A stretch of 64,000 bases of DNA from Frankia nepalensis (GCF_016786325.1 NZ_JADWYU010000114.1:1-64000); one strand, 5' to 3'. Shown: positions 11,168 through 19,992, numbered from the stretch's first letter. Notes: generated by a model from the letters alone, not told the origin. Made by a program: numbers and translations.

Positions 11168-12454
11168 TCAGGGACCGGGCTGATCCCAGCGAAGGAGCCG
11201 GGCGCCGAGCAGCGCGGTCTGCAGGACGTAGCGGTCCGTCGGTGAGGTCGGGTCGTGCCTGGTCAGCTGATGGATCCTGGCCAGCCGGTAGGTGAGCGCT
11301 CGGACCGACAGGTGCAGCCGGCGGGCGGCGGCGAGCGCGACCGCGCCGGTGGCGAAGTAGGCGTCCAGGGTGTCGAGCAGCGGGCCGGCCCCGCCGCGCG
11401 CCGCCCGCAGCGGCCCGAGCACGGTCTCCACCAGCTCGGCCAGCGGCTCCCGGTCGCGCAGCAACACCTTGTAGATGAGCAGGTCGTCGGTGTGGGTCGG
11501 CTGGCCGAGCAGCCCGAGCCGGCCGGCGAGATCGACCGCCGACGCCGCCTCGCCGAACCCGATCCGGACTCCGGTGACGCCGGTGCGCGGCCGGCTCACC
11601 CCGACCCGCCAGCCGGGCGGGCCGGACTTGGCGGACAGCGCCCCGGTCAGCACCGCCAGCGCGCGTGACGCCCCGAGGGCCGCGTGCGACATCCCCGCGG
11701 GCAGCGGGGTGAAGCCCAGCGGGCGGCTCGCCACCTGCCGCGGCAGCCCACCGACGGGGGCGTCCGGATCGTCGGTCTCCTGGGGGACGACGCAGACCAG
11801 CAGCCCCTCCTTCACGGCGACCAGCGGCTCCGTCGCGCAGGTCGACCGCAGGCCGGCGTCGACGGCCCTCGCCGTCCCTCGGCCGTCGACGAACCGGCGC
11901 TCGCCGGCCGTGACCAGCACGACGTGCGGCGCTTCCAGCCGCAGCCCGAACGCGGCGGCCCGTTCCAGCACGACGCCCGGATCGGTGGACGTGCCGGTGA
12001 GCAGGTCGTCGACCAGCTCGCGGCGCAGCGCCTCCTCGGCCCGGGCCCGGGCGACGCGGGCCGCGTCGTAGCCCTCGCACACCGCCGCGACCGCGTCGTC
12101 GCTCGCCCGCAGCACCGCCGCGGCCGCGGCGCGGGTCCGCCCGGCCGCGTCGAGCTCCTCGCCGCCGGCCGCCGGCAGCGACGGCCAGGCTCGCCAGGTG
12201 GCGGACAGGTAGAGGTCGACGAGCGCGCGCAGCGACGCCCCCGCCTCGGCGGCGGCCCGGCCGAGCTCGCGGAAGCGGTCCAGCTCCGCGGTGGTGAGCC
12301 GGCGGCCGGTCTCGGCGGCCGAGACGAGCGCGGGCAGGTAGTCGCCGAGCAGGCCGACGGGCAGCCGGGCGCCCTGGGCGGCGAGCACGGCGGCGCGCGG
12401 CAGTCGGGTCAGGCTGGTTCCCGGCAGCTCCGCGTACTCGTCGTCGCCTGGCAC
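11168..12454 (-). CDS. PucR/CdaR-type transcriptional regulator
   Basis: The C-terminal 60 residues (LLDTLDAYFATGAVALAAARRLHLSVRALTYRLARI...) form the PucR-family helix-turn-helix that reads DNA in purine, sugar-acid and amino-acid regulators. The central part (about 150-330) is a GGDEF-like CdaR fold with no catalytic motif, and the N-terminus is helical. The GTG at 12454 has GAGGGGACC upstream; an in-frame GTG at 12505 lacks a ribosome site. Target genes are not apparent: it converges with uvrA and diverges from the TerC gene, which is one possible target. Confidence 0.85.
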   Translation of the reverse strand: MPGDDEYAELPGTSLTRLPRAAVLAAQGARLPVGLLGDYLPALVSAAETGRRLTTAELDRFRELGRAAAEAGASLRALVDLYLSATWRAWPSLPAAGGEELDAAGRTRAAAAAVLRASDDAVAAVCEGYDAARVARARAEEALRRELVDDLLTGTSTDPGVVLERAAAFGLRLEAPHVVLVTAGERRFVDGRGTARAVDAGLRSTCATEPLVAVKEGLLVCVVPQETDDPDAPVGGLPRQVASRPLGFTPLPAGMSHAALGASRALAVLTGALSAKSGPPGWRVGVSRPRTGVTGVRIGFGEAASAVDLAGRLGLLGQPTHTDDLLIYKVLLRDREPLAELVETVLGPLRAARGGAGPLLDTLDAYFATGAVALAAARRLHLSVRALTYRLARIHQLTRHDPTSPTDRYVLQTALLGARLLRWDQPGP

Positions 12455-12754
12455 CGTGGTCCCCTCACTCCGCGCGGGCAGCGCGGTTGGCAGGCGTCGC
12501 TTCACGCAACGGTGGCCCAGTTACCGGCGGAGCTGGCCGGACCGACCGCGATCGCCGTTTGCCCTGCTAGCCGGGCCCGGCCCGACTCTTTCTTGCCGAT
12601 TCTCGGCAACCAGATCCTAGCGAACGTCGCGGACTCTGGTCCGTGTCTGCCGGGAGATGGAAGGGCATAGCCCCGTTGACTGAGACAAGCCGGCTCGCCC
12701 TGACCCAACACGCACGCCGCGCGATCATCACCCGGACTCATCTGGAGACCTCCA

Positions 12755-13843
12755 GTGCACGTGCCCCTGTGGGCCTGGGCCGCGTTCGTCGCCGCCCTCG
12801 TCGTCCTACTAGCCGTCGACCTGCTCGCGCACCGGCGCGCACATGTGATCGGATTCCGCGAGGCCGCGCTGTGGAGCGCGCTGTGGGTGAGCCTGGGCAT
12901 CGGGTTCGCCTTCGTGATCTGGGCCTGGCAGGGTCCGGACGCCGCGGGTGAGTACACCGCCGCCTGGCTGCTCGAGAAGAGCCTGTCGGTCGACAACCTG
13001 TTCGTGTTCGCCCTGATCTTCAGCTACTTCAAGGTGCCGCGGGAGTACCAGCACCGAGTGCTGTTCTACGGGGTGCTGGGCGCGTTGGTGCTGCGGTTCG
13101 CGTTCATCGCGGCCGGCATGGCGCTGCTGAACACCTTCCACTTCGTGATCTACCTGTTCGGCGCATTCCTGATCTACACCGCGGTGAAGATGGTCCGCGA
13201 CTCCGGCGTCGAGGTGGACCCGGGACACAGCCGCGCGGTGAAACTGCTGCGCCGGATCATCCCGGTGACCGACCGGTACGAGGGCCAGCACTTCCTGCTG
13301 CGCCGCGGCGGCGTGCTGATGGCGACGCCGCTGCTCGCCGTCCTCGTGGCGGTCGAGACGGCCGACGTGCTGTTCGCGTTCGACTCGGTGCCGGCCGCCC
13401 TGGGCGTGACCGACGAGACCTTCCTGGTCTACACGGCGAACGCCCTGGCCATCCTGGGTCTGCGGTCGCTGTTCTTCCTGCTCTCGGGTGCCCTCGACCG
13501 GTTCCACCACCTCGGCACAGGGCTAGCGGTCATCCTCGCCTTCATCGGTGTGAAGATGATCCTCGCCGACGTGGTGCACATCCCGATCGCCATCTCGCTC
13601 GGCGTGATCGCCGTCCTGCTCACCGCCTCGGTCGTCTGGTCGCTGGTGACACCGCCGCCGGCCGACGACGAGGCGGAGTCCGAGAAGGCGGCCGTCGCGG
13701 CGGGTGGCGAGCAGGAACCCGCCGTGACGGGTGACGAGCAGCCGTCGGACACGGCCGCCGGACAGCCGCGCGCCCCCGTTCCGACGTCCGTCGCCGGTGA
13801 CGACCAGCCGTCGGACGAGGCGGCGCCGGCTCCGCGGCACTGA
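12755..13843 (+). CDS. TerC/Alx-family integral membrane protein
   Basis: The protein has about nine transmembrane segments. It contains the TerC signature EKSLSVDNLFVFALIF and VETADVLFAFDSVPAALGVT, whose acidic residues line the proposed metal path. Alx-type members export manganese and others are linked to tellurite resistance. The C-terminal 65 residues are an acidic, cytoplasmic, disordered tail. The GTG at 12755 lies 8 bases after GGAG, and that GGAG sits in a small CTGGAG-AC-CTCCAG hairpin that could mask it. I looked for a manganese (yybP-ykoY) riboswitch upstream and did not find its conserved core. Confidence 0.9.
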   Translation: MHVPLWAWAAFVAALVVLLAVDLLAHRRAHVIGFREAALWSALWVSLGIGFAFVIWAWQGPDAAGEYTAAWLLEKSLSVDNLFVFALIFSYFKVPREYQHRVLFYGVLGALVLRFAFIAAGMALLNTFHFVIYLFGAFLIYTAVKMVRDSGVEVDPGHSRAVKLLRRIIPVTDRYEGQHFLLRRGGVLMATPLLAVLVAVETADVLFAFDSVPAALGVTDETFLVYTANALAILGLRSLFFLLSGALDRFHHLGTGLAVILAFIGVKMILADVVHIPIAISLGVIAVLLTASVVWSLVTPPPADDEAESEKAAVAAGGEQEPAVTGDEQPSDTAAGQPRAPVPTSVAGDDQPSDEAAPAPRH

Positions 13844-13847
13844 CCAG

Positions 13848-13888
13848 CGGGGGCGGGGACCACGGACCGATCGTGGCCCCCGCCCCCG
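13848..13888. terminator. strong hairpin 3' of the TerC gene
   Basis: A 17-bp stem with one mismatch (13848-13864 / 13872-13888) and loop gaccgat lies 5 bases after the TerC stop, between convergent genes. No U-tract. It probably works as a terminator or mRNA-end stabiliser for the plus strand. Confidence 0.7.
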
Positions 13889-13911
13889 GGGCGCCCCCCG
13901 CCGTCGCGGAA

Positions 13912-13941
13912 CGAGGACCACGGCCCCGGCCGTGGTCCTCG
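13912..13941. terminator. second hairpin between convergent TerC and methyltransferase genes
   Basis: A perfect 14-bp inverted repeat (cgaggaccacggcc and its complement) with a 2-base centre ends 24 bases from the methyltransferase stop. It can serve transcripts from either strand. Confidence 0.7.
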
Positions 13942-13964
13942 CCCGTTGCCGGGCCTTCGGCGGC

Positions 13965-14717
13965 TCAGCCGGCGCGCCGGGCCGAGCCGGTGAGGCGGAC
14001 GTAGTCGATGACCGGCTCGGGCAGCCGCTCGGCGACCGCGTGGACGAATCCCGCCCGCTCGTCCTCGGGGAGCCGGAGGAGGTCGGCGCCGAGAATGATC
14101 GTCTCCAGGAAGCTGCGCAGGACGTCCGGGTCGTCGATACGGGTCGGGTCCGGATCCAGCGACGTCACCACGTCGACGAAGCCGGCCGCGGTGAGGCGGG
14201 CGGCGGTCTCCTGGGCGGTCGCGAACGGCCAGACAGCCGGCCGGTCGGTGACCAGCTTCCCGATCACGGCCTCCACGGCCGCGATGTTGCCGTGGCCTCC
14301 GCAGTCGAAGACCAGCTGGCCACCGGGACGCAGCACGGCGGCGAGGTTCGCGAACAGCGCTTCGTGGTCCGGGATCCAGTGGAACGTCGCGACGCTGAAC
14401 ACCGCGTCGACCTGCTCGGTCAGCGGGAGTGGGGCGGACAGGTCGGCACGCACCACGGTCAGCCGGTCGCGCAGGTCCGGCCGGTCGGACAGCCGTTCCA
14501 GCAGCGCGGCGAGCATCGCCTCGGAACCGTCCAGCGCGATCACCCGGCCGTCGGGCAGCGCCTCGAGCAGCGCGACCGTGTCCCGGCCCGTGCCGGCACC
14601 CGCGTCCAGCACGGTCTCCGTGCCGGTCAGCGCGAGCCGGGCGAGAGTCCGCCGTCCCCAGCGCTCGTGGGGCAGCGGCAGCCGGTCATAGGTCGTGGCG
14701 TCCCATTCGTGTGCCAT
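13965..14717 (-). CDS. SAM-dependent methyltransferase, trans-aconitate methyltransferase-like
   Basis: The 250-residue protein starts MAHEWDATTYDRLPLPHERWG, then VLDAGAGTGRDT (SAM-binding motif I), VIALDGSEAML (motif II acidic residue), FSVATFHWIPDH and LRPGGQLVFDCGG. FHWI...H is characteristic of trans-aconitate 2-methyltransferase and relatives. The small-molecule substrate is not provable from sequence. ATG at 14717 matches the conserved start; an ATG at 14753 would add 12 residues. Confidence 0.82.
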   Translation of the reverse strand: MAHEWDATTYDRLPLPHERWGRRTLARLALTGTETVLDAGAGTGRDTVALLEALPDGRVIALDGSEAMLAALLERLSDRPDLRDRLTVVRADLSAPLPLTEQVDAVFSVATFHWIPDHEALFANLAAVLRPGGQLVFDCGGHGNIAAVEAVIGKLVTDRPAVWPFATAQETAARLTAAGFVDVVTSLDPDPTRIDDPDVLRSFLETIILGADLLRLPEDERAGFVHAVAERLPEPVIDYVRLTGSARRAG

Positions 14718-14841
14718 GTCCCGACCGTACGTCTTTAGCCCTTCTAAGCACATATCGCACGGCACACGCCCGATGACGTCGAGCCACGGCGTCCGCCGCC
14801 GACGGTCGGCTCCCGCTGGGAGGCCCTGGTCAGGTCGCGGG

Positions 14842-15450
14842 TCAGGTCGCGCGCGCCGCGTCCCGGCGGGCGAGCAGGTCGCGCCAGAGGGCGTCGACCT
14901 GGGCGTGCAGGCCGGCGAGCGTGCCGGAATTGTCCAGGACGACATCGGCGACGGCGCGGCGGGCGTCGTCGTCGGCCTGGTTGGCCATCCGCGCCTCGGC
15001 CTGGTCGCGGGGCAGCCCACGCGCCTCGAGCCGTTCCAGCCGCAGCTCGCGCGGCGCCTGGACGACGACCACGGTGTCGTAGCCGCCGGCCAGGCCCGCC
15101 TCGACCAGCAGCGGGATGTCGTGGATGACGATCGCGTCGGGCGGCGTGTCGCCGAACCGGCGGGCGGTCTCGTCCCGGATCAGCGGGTGGACGATCCCCT
15201 CGAGCCGCCCGCGCGCCGCGGGGTCGGCGAACACCGTCCTGCCGAGCGCCTCGCGGTCCAGGCTCCCGTCGGGCCGCAGCACCCCCGCCCCGAAGGCGTC
15301 GGCGACCGCGGCGAGCCCGGGCGTACCCGGCGCCACCACGTCCCTGGCGAGCTGGTCCGCGTCGACGATGATCGCGCCGTGCTCGGCCAGCCGGCTCGAC
15401 ACCGCGCTCTTCCCGGACCCGATTCCACCGGTCAGTCCCACCCTCACCAC
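14842..15450 (-). CDS. coaE: dephospho-CoA kinase
   Basis: CoaE phosphorylates the ribose 3'-hydroxyl of dephospho-CoA, the last step of coenzyme A synthesis. The P-loop is GLTGGIGSGKS at the N-terminus, followed by DADQLARDVV (substrate-binding DAD), the lid region HPLIRDE and DIPLLVEAGL. At 202 residues it is the plain kinase, without the C-terminal UPF0157 extension seen in mycobacterial CoaE. Start is GTG at 15450. In most actinobacteria coaE lies directly after rpsA; here about 5 kb of protease, RtcB and other genes separate them. Confidence 0.95.
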   Translation of the reverse strand: MVRVGLTGGIGSGKSAVSSRLAEHGAIIVDADQLARDVVAPGTPGLAAVADAFGAGVLRPDGSLDREALGRTVFADPAARGRLEGIVHPLIRDETARRFGDTPPDAIVIHDIPLLVEAGLAGGYDTVVVVQAPRELRLERLEARGLPRDQAEARMANQADDDARRAVADVVLDNSGTLAGLHAQVDALWRDLLARRDAARAT

Positions 15451-15480
15451 GCCGCCGAGTCTGCCCTACCCGGCCGGCGG

Positions 15481-16176
15481 ATGGGACGGGACGGGCATGC
15501 TGGGCCGGTGGTGAGCTCCCCCGAGGTCCCTCGGCGCCGGCTGGTCCGGTCCTGGCTGGTCCGGCTCTGGCCGGCGGCGCTCGTCGCCGTGCTGTTCACC
15601 GGCGGCGCCGTCGGGCTGGCGCTGACCACCCGGCTGGCGTCGTCCGCGCCGCTGCTGCTGGTCGCGCTGCGGCCGACGCCGTCGATCCTGCTGCTCGTCG
15701 GCGCGTCCACCCCGGTCGGCTGGACCCTGCTGATCGCGGTGCCGCTGCGGGCGCTCGTCGACGTCGGCTACTTCGGCGTCGCCCGCACCAACCTGCGCTC
15801 GCTGGTGGCCCTGCGCCCCGGCGGGCGGCGCCTGGTCGACGCGCTGTCGCGCCGGACGACCGAGCGCGCCCTGCTGTACTTCTGCCTGGTCAACACCAAC
15901 GCGGCGGTCGACGCCGCTCTCGGCGGCGGCGACGTCCCCTGGCGCCGGTTCCTGCGTTTCCTGATCCCCGGCACGATCCTGTCGACGACCCTCTACCTGC
16001 TGGCCGCCCGCGCCGTCGCCCCGTGGGCCCGCGATGTGGTCACCTGGCTGGACAGTCACGCCACGGAGGGGATCCTGCTGCTCCTGGCCCTGGGCCTGCT
16101 GCGCCTGGCCGTCCAGGCCGCGCGCAACCGGCTCCGCCGGGGGCGTGACGCGCCGGCGCCCGGCGACTCCGGATAG
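15481..16176 (+). CDS. polytopic membrane protein, DedA/VTT-like
   Basis: There are about five hydrophobic segments with the pattern of small VTT/DedA-like proteins common in actinobacteria, including a polar stretch PTPSILLLVGASTPVGWTLLIAVPLRALVDVGYFGVAR. A basic tail follows. The function is unknown; DedA relatives move lipid carriers across the membrane, but the match here is only structural. Starts at ATG 15481 or GTG 15508/15511 are all in frame and I cannot decide between them. It is divergent from coaE. Confidence 0.7.
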   Translation: MGRDGHAGPVVSSPEVPRRRLVRSWLVRLWPAALVAVLFTGGAVGLALTTRLASSAPLLLVALRPTPSILLLVGASTPVGWTLLIAVPLRALVDVGYFGVARTNLRSLVALRPGGRRLVDALSRRTTERALLYFCLVNTNAAVDAALGGGDVPWRRFLRFLIPGTILSTTLYLLAARAVAPWARDVVTWLDSHATEGILLLLALGLLRLAVQAARNRLRRGRDAPAPGDSG

Positions 16177-16360
16177 GCGTCCGAGCCGGTACGCGGGCCA
16201 GGACACGCGGGGCGCGTCTGTCGCGGTCCTGACCGGATCGAGTACTGGACACGGTGCTCCAGAGGCGGAAAGGTCAGTCACGTTGCGCACCAGCCCAGGA
16301 GACGGTCTTGGCGCACCGCGCGCAGGCCCGGCGCCTGACCCATTCGACGAGGGAGCCGAC

Positions 16361-17440
16361 GTGAGCCTCGAGCCCCGCAGCACCGCACCCGCCCGGCACG
16401 CGCCCTGCGCGGTCCCGCCGAACGTCCTCGAGCGGATCATCCGGAACGGCACGACCGAGCAGCGTGACTGGGCGCTGTCGACCCTGTCCCTCGACGCGAC
16501 GGCGCGGCTTACCCGGACGCACAACGCGGCGGTCGCGCTCGCGCGGCCCAGGCGGCGACCGGCGCCGGCGCCGGCCGCGATCGGCCCGCGCCGGACGATC
16601 GCCGACGCGGAAGGGCGCGAGATCCTGCCCGGCGTGACCGTGCGGACGGAGGGCGCGGCCGCGGTCGAGGACGTCGCCGTCAACGAGGCCTACGACGGGC
16701 TGGGCGCGACGTTCGACTTCTTCTGGTCGACCTACGCCCGCAACTCGATCGACGACGAGGGCCTGCCGCTGCTGGCCACGGTCCACTACGGCGACCACTA
16801 CGACAACGCCTTCTGGGACGGCCAGCAGATGGTCTTCGGGGACGGCGACGGCGAGTTGTTCAACCGGTTCACGGTGTCGCTGGACATCATCGGCCACGAG
16901 CTGGCCCATGGTGTCACCGAGGACGAGGCGGGGCTCGCGTACCTCAACCAGCCGGGCGCGCTGAACGAGTCGGTGAGCGACGTGTTCGGGTCCCTGGTCA
17001 AGCAGCACAAGCTGGACCAGAAGGCGGAGGACGCCGACTGGCTGATCGGCGGCGGCCTGCTCGCCCCGGGGGTGCAGGGCGTCGCGCTGCGCTCGATGAA
17101 GGCGCCCGGCACCGCGTTCGACGACCCGGTCCTCGGCAAGGACGACCAGCCGGACCACATGTCCCGCTACGTGTACACCTCCGCCGACAACGGTGGGGTG
17201 CACATCAACTCGGGTATCCCGAACAAGGCGTTCTACAACGTCGCGACCGCGTTCGGCGGGCATGCCTGGGAGAAGGCCGGCAAGATCTGGTACGAGACGC
17301 TGCGTTCGCCGGTGCTGCGTACGAACGCCTCGTTCCGGTCGTTCGCCAGCATCACGGTGACCCAGGCCAGGACCCTGTTCGGGAGCGACGGGGCGAAGAC
17401 GGTGCAGGAGGGCTGGCGCGCGGTCGGCGTTCGGGTCTGA
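16361..17440 (+). CDS. protealysin-like M4 (thermolysin-family) metalloprotease
   Basis: The 359-residue protein has no signal peptide. It begins with a short protealysin-type propeptide carrying CAVPPNVLERI (about 12-22), the conserved C-x-x-PP-x-x-L motif of that subfamily. The catalytic domain has the zinc motif GHELAHGV (about 177), the third ligand Glu in GALNESVSDVFG (about 199-210) and the active-site His in GVHINSGIPNKAF (about 280). All catalytic residues are present. The GTG at 16361 follows GAGGGAG. The next gene is the matching emfourin inhibitor, so the pair is probably co-expressed and the enzyme may act inside the cell or leave without a Sec signal. Confidence 0.92.
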   Translation: MSLEPRSTAPARHAPCAVPPNVLERIIRNGTTEQRDWALSTLSLDATARLTRTHNAAVALARPRRRPAPAPAAIGPRRTIADAEGREILPGVTVRTEGAAAVEDVAVNEAYDGLGATFDFFWSTYARNSIDDEGLPLLATVHYGDHYDNAFWDGQQMVFGDGDGELFNRFTVSLDIIGHELAHGVTEDEAGLAYLNQPGALNESVSDVFGSLVKQHKLDQKAEDADWLIGGGLLAPGVQGVALRSMKAPGTAFDDPVLGKDDQPDHMSRYVYTSADNGGVHINSGIPNKAFYNVATAFGGHAWEKAGKIWYETLRSPVLRTNASFRSFASITVTQARTLFGSDGAKTVQEGWRAVGVRV

Positions 17441-17542
17441 CCCGGACGGCGTTCTCGGCGCGCCGCCGGCCGTTCCGCCTCGAGGGTGGCGGGTCGGGAC
17501 GCTGGGCGGGCCAAGTGGCGCGGACGGGTGGACAATCGGGTC

Positions 17543-17866
17543 ATGAGCGACCGCGAGCGGGTGCGGGTCGTGCTGGAGCGTTCCGGCGGGTTCGCCGGGC
17601 GGACGATCCGGCGCGGCCTCGACACCGACGACCTGCCCGACGCCGAGGCCGAGGCGCTGCGCGCGCTCGTCGGCGCGCTGCCGGCCGCGCCCGCCCACGC
17701 CGCCGGGCCCGCCAAGGCGGCCGGGCCCGACCGGTTCACCTACGCCGTCGCGGTCGACGCCGCGGGGCATCAGGGCGTGCATCACTTCGCCGACCCGCTC
17801 CCCGAGGCCGCGAAATCCCTCATCCAGTTGCTCTCCAAGGCGCCGCTGCTGCCTGCCCACGGCTAG
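17543..17866 (+). CDS. emfourin-type protealysin inhibitor
   Basis: This small 107-residue protein begins VRVVLERSGGFAGRTIRRGLDTDDLP, followed by a helix of Ala/Leu and a C-terminal block FTYAVAVDAAGHQGVHHF. This matches emfourin, the inhibitor encoded beside protealysin-like M4 proteases, which binds the protease active site. Position, size and the ERSGGFAG stretch agree. It starts 102 bases after the protease stop on the same strand, consistent with a two-gene operon. There is no signal peptide, so both partners would meet in the cytoplasm. Confidence 0.85.
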   Translation: MSDRERVRVVLERSGGFAGRTIRRGLDTDDLPDAEAEALRALVGALPAAPAHAAGPAKAAGPDRFTYAVAVDAAGHQGVHHFADPLPEAAKSLIQLLSKAPLLPAHG

Positions 17867-18065
17867 GGCGTGCCCTGGGTGGCTCCTCCCCCGCCGGCCT
17901 CCGGATCACGAAAACGGACGACGAAAACGGTTTGTCCGTTCCGGGGCGCTCCCGCATTCTGATCGGGCGCGCGCGATTCCTGGCCGGGACGGACCCGGCG
18001 ACGACGACGGCGCGGTGGGCCCGCGGGCCGCCGCCCGGCCCGAGGGCAGCAGAGGAGTAGTAGTC

Positions 18066-19280
18066 ATGAGTCCCGTGGCGCGGCTCAAGAGCGAGCGGGC
18101 GCCGATTCTGATGTGGACCCGGCCGGAGGGCGTGGAGAGCGCGGCGCTGGACCAGCTGCGCGCGATCGCGTCGCTTCCGTACATCCACCACCACGTCGCG
18201 GCAATGCCGGACGTACATCTCGGCAAGGGCGCCACCGTCGGCTCGGTCGTGGCGATGCGCGACGCCGTGTCGCCGGCCGCGGTCGGCGTCGACATCGGCT
18301 GCGGTATGGCCGCGCTCCGGACGAACCTGACCGCGTCCGACCTGCCCGACGATCTGGGTGAGGTACGGTCCGCGATCGAGGCGGCGATCCCGGTCGGCCA
18401 CCGGCACCACACCACCATCTCCACCCGGGTCCGCCGGCAGGACGACCTGTGGGACGCCTTCTCGCGGCTGCACCCGAAGGCATCCGGTCTGCTCGGCCGG
18501 GCGATGGGTCAGCTGGGCACGCTCGGCTCCGGCAACCACTTCATCGAGCTGTGCCTGGACGCCGACGACGCGGTCTGGATGATGCTGCACTCCGGGTCCC
18601 GCAACATCGGCAAGTCGCTGGCGGACATCCACATCGGGATCGCCAAGGGACTGACGCACAACGTCGGCCTGCCTGACCGCGATCTCGCCGTGTTCCTCGC
18701 CGGCACGCCCGAGATGGCCACCTACCGCAACGATCTGCGCTGGGCGCAGGACTATGCGCGGCGCAACCGGGAGACCATGCTCGCTCTGTTCGCCGGGGCG
18801 CTGCGCCGGTTCTTCCCGGCGCTGCGCGTCCCGTGCCCGCCGGCCGAGGGCCCGCACGCGGGCGACGCGGCCTTCGCCAACGTCAACTGCCACCACAACT
18901 ACGTCGCCGAGGAGCACCACTACGGAGCAGACGTGCTGGTCACCCGCAAGGGGGCGATCTCGGCCCGGTCGGGCGAGTACGGCATCATCCCCGGTTCGAT
19001 GGGCACCGGCTCGTTTCTCGTCCGCGGTCTCGGGAACCAGGAGGCGTTCGAGTCGGCGCCGCATGGCGCCGGGCGGAAGATGAGCCGGACCAAGGCACGC
19101 AAGACGTTCACCGTCGACGACCTGAAGGCCCAGACGGCCGGCGTGGAGTGCCGTACCGACCCGGGCGTGCTGGACGAGATCCCGGGCGCCTACAAGGACA
19201 TCGACGAGGTCATCGGCTACAGCGGCGACCTGGTCGAGGTGGTCGCGCGGCTGCGCGCCGTCCTCTGCGTGAAGGGCTGA
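18066..19280 (+). CDS. rtcB: RtcB-family RNA ligase
   Basis: RtcB joins 2',3'-cyclic phosphate or 3'-phosphate RNA ends to 5'-hydroxyl ends using GTP and Mn. Residues seen are DVHLGKGATVGSV, VGVDIGCGMAAL with the metal-ligand Cys (about 78), GSGNHFIEL, HSGSRNIG, the NCHHNY region, GSMGTGSFLVRG, and the guanylylated His in HGAGRKMSR (about 331). All known active-site residues are present, so the enzyme should be active. The 404-residue length is typical of bacterial RtcB. The start ATG follows AGAGGAG. No archease or RtcR-type sigma54 activator is adjacent, unlike the enterobacterial rtc operon. Confidence 0.93.
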   Translation: MSPVARLKSERAPILMWTRPEGVESAALDQLRAIASLPYIHHHVAAMPDVHLGKGATVGSVVAMRDAVSPAAVGVDIGCGMAALRTNLTASDLPDDLGEVRSAIEAAIPVGHRHHTTISTRVRRQDDLWDAFSRLHPKASGLLGRAMGQLGTLGSGNHFIELCLDADDAVWMMLHSGSRNIGKSLADIHIGIAKGLTHNVGLPDRDLAVFLAGTPEMATYRNDLRWAQDYARRNRETMLALFAGALRRFFPALRVPCPPAEGPHAGDAAFANVNCHHNYVAEEHHYGADVLVTRKGAISARSGEYGIIPGSMGTGSFLVRGLGNQEAFESAPHGAGRKMSRTKARKTFTVDDLKAQTAGVECRTDPGVLDEIPGAYKDIDEVIGYSGDLVEVVARLRAVLCVKG

Positions 19281-19334
19281 CAAAAAGGCGACTGCACGCG
19301 GGTAACTGACGCGATACCGCAAAGTTTCATCCCG

Positions 19335-19366
19335 ATGGGGTCCGGCACCACGGTGCCGGACCCCAT
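19335..19366 (+). terminator. hairpin 3' of rtcB
   Basis: A perfect 15-bp stem (atggggtccggcacc and its complement) with a 2-base centre lies 55 bases after the rtcB stop. No U-tract follows. Confidence 0.7.
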
Positions 19367-19521
19367 GCGAATAAGCCACCATTGCTGGACAGGACCACTG
19401 CGTCGACCTGAAACATGGTCCTTGGACCGAAGACGGCGCCGGTCAGCGGATCCTACCGTGATTCTGAATCGTTGAGCGGTTTGTCCCGGCATTTGGCGGC
19501 TTCGCGAAGGGAAGAGCGCAC

Positions 19522-19992
19522 ATGCCCGACGTCAGTGTTCCGGAAAACGACGACCTCACAGGCTTCCCGGGCGCCCAGGCGCCCGGCGGTCCCGCGGACC
19601 CGACCAACCCGGCGACGGACCGCCTCCCGCGCGTCGCCGCCGAGCGGATGGAGATCCAGACCGGTTCGATGCGGGTCGCGGCCACCTTCGAACCGCCGAT
19701 GCTCGCGATCGACGGGGATGTCGACGTCTCGGTGCTGCCAGCGCTCGTCGGCACCCTGGCGAAGGTCGCCCACCACGGACGCGGCGACGTGCGGGTCGAC
19801 CTGGCTCGGCTGCGCCGCGTCGACGTCGGTGGCCTGCGGGCCCTGGTCGCCTCGGCCGACAACCTGCACCGTGACGGCCGCCGGCTCGTCCTGCACGCGG
19901 TCGCCCCCTGGCTGCTTGGCCTGCTCATCGTCACCGGCTGGGACGACGCCCCAGGCCTGCGCGTCGTCTCCGGGCCGGTGCCCGCCGGGTAA
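19522..19992 (+). CDS. STAS-domain protein (anti-anti-sigma-like)
   Basis: After about 45 disordered residues, a STAS fold is visible: MLAIDGDVDVSVLPAL, DVRVDLARLRRVDVGGLRALVASADNLHRDGRRLVLHAV. STAS proteins bind anti-sigma kinases when unphosphorylated. The usual phosphorylation site D-S-x-G is D-V-G-G here, so the phospho-acceptor serine is missing and the protein may be always active or serve another sensing role. It has a good ribosome site (GAAGGGAAGAG) and its own 240-base upstream region. No anti-sigma kinase is adjacent. Confidence 0.8.
   Translation: MPDVSVPENDDLTGFPGAQAPGGPADPTNPATDRLPRVAAERMEIQTGSMRVAATFEPPMLAIDGDVDVSVLPALVGTLAKVAHHGRGDVRVDLARLRRVDVGGLRALVASADNLHRDGRRLVLHAVAPWLLGLLIVTGWDDAPGLRVVSGPVPAG

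Noticed and set aside
12540-12754. Manganese (yybP-ykoY) riboswitch before the TerC gene
   Set aside because: The conserved GGGGAGUA core and the matching GACC strand in proper register could not be found; only a short ribosome-site hairpin is present.
16177-16360. N-terminal extension of the M4 protease back to 16034
   Set aside because: The upstream codons overlap the membrane-protein gene; the propeptide motif and the GAGGGAG ribosome site fit GTG 16361.
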